DNA of 64,000 bases from Sandaracinus amylolyticus. Lineage in GTDB: Bacteria > Myxococcota_A > Polyangia > Polyangiales > Sandaracinaceae. The notes below the pieces were generated by a model. The model was not told where the DNA came from. It worked only from the letters and a program-made list of their open reading frames with translations, and did no database searches. The DNA lies in assembly GCF_000737325.1 (NCBI RefSeq), contig NZ_CP011125.1:6820001-6884000 (forward strand), in the 5' to 3' direction. Below are positions 61,366-64,000 of this stretch, one piece after another (the stretch's first letter is position 1; each line of letters begins with the position of its first letter). The position numbers were made by a program, and so were the translations under genes.

Positions 61366-61810
61366 GCAGCATCCTCCAGAGCGAGTCGTACGGATGCACT
61401 TCGTTCGTGCGCGCTCCGTCGCGCACGAGGGGACGCGACTCGTTCGCCCAGGCGAAGATCCCGCCGCGCAGGTTGCGCGCGTTCGGAAATCGCTCCGCCA
61501 CGACGGCGCTACGCGCTCCGACCGAGCAGTACACGACGACGTCGCGATCGGTCGGCAGCTCGCGCATCGACTGCGCACCGGGAATCGTGCTCACCGCGAT
61601 CTCATCGTCGCTGCGCACGTCGATCACGAGCGGCGGAGACTCCGATTCGAGCTCACGCGCGAGCTCCTCGGTCGAGATCCAGCGCACGCGAGGATGCTGC
61701 GAAACCAGCACCGCATGCACCACGTCGAGCCCGCACCCGGGGATCAACGCCACACCCGCCGCGAGCATCACGACGAGCGCGGCGGCGAGAATCGCGACGC
61801 GCCGAGTCAT
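61328..61810 (-). CDS. Membrane-anchored rhodanese-domain protein
   Basis: 160 residues from ATG 61810. N-terminal membrane anchor or signal (about 6-26). Single rhodanese domain with the active loop YCSVGARSAVVAE: catalytic C95 inside a six-residue loop. LVIDVRSDDEIAVSTIPGAQ is typical for the first half. Probably a sulfurtransferase or redox-relay domain facing the periplasm. The start is chosen to keep the signal length normal. Confidence 0.85.
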   Translation of the reverse strand: MTRRVAILAAALVVMLAAGVALIPGCGLDVVHAVLVSQHPRVRWISTEELARELESESPPLVIDVRSDDEIAVSTIPGAQSMRELPTDRDVVVYCSVGARSAVVAERFPNARNLRGGIFAWANESRPLVRDGARTNEVHPYDSLWRMLLSARVVRASGGS

Positions 61811-61860
61811 CGACGCGAGGATGCGCTCCGGGCACACGCTTCGCACGCGCTGAGCGCGCC

Positions 61861-62460
61861 ATGTCGAGCCCGCTCGGATCGGTGGTACGAGGCCTCGCGG
61901 CCGGAATCCTCGGCAGCGCCGCCCAGGACGTCTTCTTCGCGCTCACCTCGCGGATCGCGCCGAAGCCGCCCGAAGGTGTCTTCGTGCCGCCCGAGCCCGA
62001 GCAGCTCGAAGAGAGCGCGCCCGAGACGGTCGCGAGGCGCGCCGCCGCGCTGCTGCAGCGCCCGCTGCCGGTCGACAAAGCGCGCGCCGGGCACGCGGTG
62101 CACTACGCGTTCGGCGGCGCATGGGGCGCGGCGTATGGCGCGACGGCCGCGACCTTTCCGAAGGCGTCCGGCCCGATCGGCGGCGCAGCGTTCGGCATGC
62201 TGGTGTGGGTCGCGAGCAACGACCTGCTGCTCCCCGCGTTCAAGCTCGCGGCGTGGCCGACGCACTACCCGGTGCGCTCGCACCTGTACGCGATCGCGGC
62301 GCACCTCGCGTACGGCGCGGTGATGGGCGCAGCGCTCGACAAGCTCACGCCGAAGAAGCCGGCGGCCAATCTGATCGTGCACGCATCCGAGAGACCGCCC
62401 GAGCCGGTGCACATGCGAACGCACGCGCCGGACATGTTGGAGGCGGGCGCGGGGATCTGA
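61861..62460 (+). CDS. DUF1440-like membrane protein
   Basis: 199 residues. N-terminal hydrophobic stretch (GSVVRGLAAGILGSAAQDVFFALT) followed by a Pro/Glu-rich loop. Three further segments (AVHYAFGGAWGAAYGATAATF, IGGAAFGMLVWVASNDLLLP, LYAIAAHLAYGAVMGAAL) resemble the DUF1440 family of small inner-membrane proteins. Function unknown. The C-terminal 30 residues are soluble and hydrophilic. It stops 2 bases before the convergent gene's stop. Confidence 0.7.
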   Translation: MSSPLGSVVRGLAAGILGSAAQDVFFALTSRIAPKPPEGVFVPPEPEQLEESAPETVARRAAALLQRPLPVDKARAGHAVHYAFGGAWGAAYGATAATFPKASGPIGGAAFGMLVWVASNDLLLPAFKLAAWPTHYPVRSHLYAIAAHLAYGAVMGAALDKLTPKKPAANLIVHASERPPEPVHMRTHAPDMLEAGAGI

Positions 62461-62461
62461 C

Positions 62462-63148
62462 TCACGGCTCGATGCGAACTGCGGTGATCACTTCGCCCGC
62501 AGGGAACGCATCGAGCCGATATCGACCCGGCGCGACGAACCCCTTCGTGAACGGGCCGACGTCGTTCTGGAACACGCACTCGAGGCGACCGCGCGTCTCC
62601 GTCTCCGCGATCATCTCGACGCGCAATTCGTGGAATCCCATGAACTGCGTCGAGCGCGGATATTGCGCTTTGTAGAGCGCTTCTTTCGCGGAGAAGAGCG
62701 CGAGCGCCATCTTGCCGCGCACGTCGCTCGCGAACTGCGCGTCGAGCGCGTCGATCTCGTCGCGCAGGAACACCGTCTTCCAGAGCTCGCGCTTGAGCTC
62801 GTCGCGGTGCTCGACGTCGATGCCGATCGTGCCGACGCTCGCGCGATCACCGACCGCGACGACCGCGCGCGTGTCGCAGTGCGAGATGCTCCCGGTGATG
62901 TGCGCAGGCCAGATCGGCGCGCGATCCGGCGCGTTGAGCAGCTCGTAGTCGGGCAGTCCGAAGCGCGCGAGCGCCGCGCGCGCCAACACCCGCGCCGTCG
63001 CGAACTCGCGCTTGCGCTTGTCGACCGCGCGCGCGACGAGCTCGGCCTCGCGCGGCGTGATCGCAGCGAGCGCGACGTCGCTCACGTGCGCGCTCACGAC
63101 GAGCACGTCGTCCGCGAAGAGCTCGGTCACGCGCTCCGAGGGCACCAT
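62462..63148 (-). CDS. 4'-phosphopantetheinyl transferase (Sfp/EntD superfamily)
   Basis: 228 residues. The P2 and P3 motifs are HITGSISHCDTRAV and IGIDVEHRDEL (Mg ligands D111 and E113), and FSAKEALYKAQYP with E156. It attaches phosphopantetheine to carrier proteins of polyketide, peptide or fatty-acid synthases. Similarity to EntD-type enzymes is clear from SISHCD. It is single in the window; no synthase cluster is nearby, so it may serve clusters elsewhere, as is common in myxobacteria. Confidence 0.93.
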   Translation of the reverse strand: MVPSERVTELFADDVLVVSAHVSDVALAAITPREAELVARAVDKRKREFATARVLARAALARFGLPDYELLNAPDRAPIWPAHITGSISHCDTRAVVAVGDRASVGTIGIDVEHRDELKRELWKTVFLRDEIDALDAQFASDVRGKMALALFSAKEALYKAQYPRSTQFMGFHELRVEMIAETETRGRLECVFQNDVGPFTKGFVAPGRYRLDAFPAGEVITAVRIEP

Positions 63149-63178
63149 CGTGACTTGTATAGCCCGACCTCGCGTCGC

Positions 63179-64000
63179 TCACCCGTCGAGCGGAAAGCGC
63201 ACGACGACGCGCTCCGTCGTCTCGCTCGCGACGTCGATCGAGCGGCGCTCCTCGCGCTCGCCGTTGCGCACGACGATCACGTGGTGCCCCGGACGCAGCG
63301 TCGCGGTCACCGGCGACGTGCCGTGCTCGCGACCGTCGATCGTCACCTCGCCCATCGGCAGCACGACGACCGTCACACGACCCGGCGGCAGCTCCGGCGC
63401 GGGCGAGGGCGTGCTGACGTCGTGGCGCGCGCGCCCGCGCTCGGTCCGCTCGCGATCGACTTGCTCGCGCTCCGTCGGCTCACGGCTCACGACGCGGGGT
63501 GCCTCGGGCGTCGTCGTCCCCACGACGGGCACCGCCTCCGTCGTCGTCGTCGCGACGACGGGGGGCCGCGCGGCGGGTTGATGCTGCTGCGCCTCCACGA
63601 TCGGCGGATCGACGTGCGCGGGCGGCGGTGCGGTCACCGCGACGGGCGGCGGCGGCGCGTGCGCCCGGATCCACCACACGCCCACGGCGACGACGACGCC
63701 CACGAACGCAATCCCCAGCGACATCGCGAGCGCGATCCACGCGCCCAACGACACTCCCGCTCTCGGTTGCGACGCGACGACCCGCGGGATCGAGATCTCC
63801 GATGCCGCGACTGGCACGCTCGAGTCGCTCTCGAACGCGACCGCGGGGCGCGTGCGCGTCGAGGGCAACGGCGGCTTCGAACCGACCGGGCCGGTCTTCT
63901 CTCCATCGCTCGCGACGACCACGCGACGTCCGGCCGGGACCGTGCGCGGATCGTGCGCGTCGTTCTGCGCAGGCGGCGTCCAGCTCTTCTCCTGCGCCGC
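63179..64000 (-). CDS. PEGA-domain membrane protein, 5' part cut by the window edge
   Basis: The frame is open to the right edge, so the start is outside the window and the visible 273 residues are the C-terminal part. A soluble Ser/Pro/Asp-rich segment is followed by one membrane span (about residue 80-100 of what is visible: LGAWIALAMSLGIAFVGVVV, followed by WWIRAH). Then a Pro/Thr-rich linker, an Arg/Glu stretch, and a PEGA domain (RVTVVVLPMGEVTIDGREHG, TLRPGHHVIVVR). This is the usual tail of a myxobacterial Ser/Thr kinase. I cannot see the kinase domain, so a different N-terminus is possible. Confidence 0.75.
   Translation of the reverse strand, partial: AAQEKSWTPPAQNDAHDPRTVPAGRRVVVASDGEKTGPVGSKPPLPSTRTRPAVAFESDSSVPVAASEISIPRVVASQPRAGVSLGAWIALAMSLGIAFVGVVVAVGVWWIRAHAPPPPVAVTAPPPAHVDPPIVEAQQHQPAARPPVVATTTTEAVPVVGTTTPEAPRVVSREPTEREQVDRERTERGRARHDVSTPSPAPELPPGRVTVVVLPMGEVTIDGREHGTSPVTATLRPGHHVIVVRNGEREERRSIDVASETTERVVVRFPLDG

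Noticed and set aside
59919-61853. A 644-codon + strand frame across the riboswitch region
   Set aside because: It crosses the riboswitch and the glycosyltransferase out of frame; conserved aptamer boxes and the GT2 frame explain the sequence.

Overview
The window is very GC-rich DNA (third codon positions almost all G or C) with many GTG starts and 4-base stop/start overlaps. It also carries several traits typical of large myxobacterial genomes: membrane-anchored Ser/Thr kinases with PEGA-like tails, an FHA/sigma-54 activator, Asp-rich lipoproteins with FG-GAP/VCBS repeats and ASPIC/UnbV domains, and many lipoproteins of unknown role. I infer a member of Myxococcota, probably the Polyangiales/Sandaracinus side; this is an inference from gene content, since no rRNA or tRNA gene is present. 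It reads as ordinary chromosome. I see no insertion sequence, integrase, prophage, CRISPR array or origin.

Layout. 1-10.4 kb: edge-truncated heme A synthase, two convergent FG-GAP/ASPIC lipoproteins, then a minus-strand cluster (FliO-like protein, Ser/Thr kinase, TPR protein, FHA/sigma-54 activator, lipoprotein) downstream of a large membrane Fe-S protein of the EtfD/FadF type. 10.6-15 kb: DUF1232 protein, family-61 glycosyltransferase, HtpG, RNA 2',3'-cyclic phosphodiesterase. 15-18.2 kb: Lys-rich protein, a frameshifted gene, a membrane protein and an aldo/keto reductase. 18.2-18.7 kb: a six-copy convergent repeat array with no gene. 18.7-26 kb: membrane-tethered TAXI-domain protein, two rRNA methyltransferases, hypothetical proteins, a TauE/SafE transporter. 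26-34 kb: reversed trehalose phosphatase-synthase fusion, a C45 acyltransferase with its GntR regulator and palindromic operator, a 21-base repeat block, HflX, a polyprenol-kinase-like protein. 34-46 kb: hybrid histidine kinase, Smr protein, split transketolase, ECF sigma/anti-sigma pair, phosphatase, TrmH-type and RluA-type RNA enzymes, universal stress protein, RpoH-like sigma factor. 46-57 kb: Ser/Thr kinase, ergothioneine genes egtB-egtD, and a copper/silver-type RND efflux operon with a small Cys-rich protein and a cupredoxin. 57-60.6 kb: cobalamin riboswitch, lipoprotein and cobT-cobS-cobC. 60.7-64 kb: glycosyltransferase 2, rhodanese, DUF1440-like protein, phosphopantetheinyl transferase, and an edge-truncated PEGA protein.

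How the genes work together. The clearest units are (i) the riboswitch-controlled lower-ligand assembly operon for cobalamin, (ii) the tripartite metal efflux operon next to ergothioneine synthesis, (iii) the GntR-C45 acyltransferase pair with a perfect 25-base palindrome over the regulator's start codon, and (iv) the kinase/TPR/FHA-activator cluster, probably a phosphorylation-to-transcription relay. I found no clearly new defence or mobile system. The least explained items are the inverted repeat array at 18.2-18.7 kb, the orphan FliO-like gene, the membrane-tethered TAXI protein without a TRAP permease, and the riboswitch-led lipoprotein.
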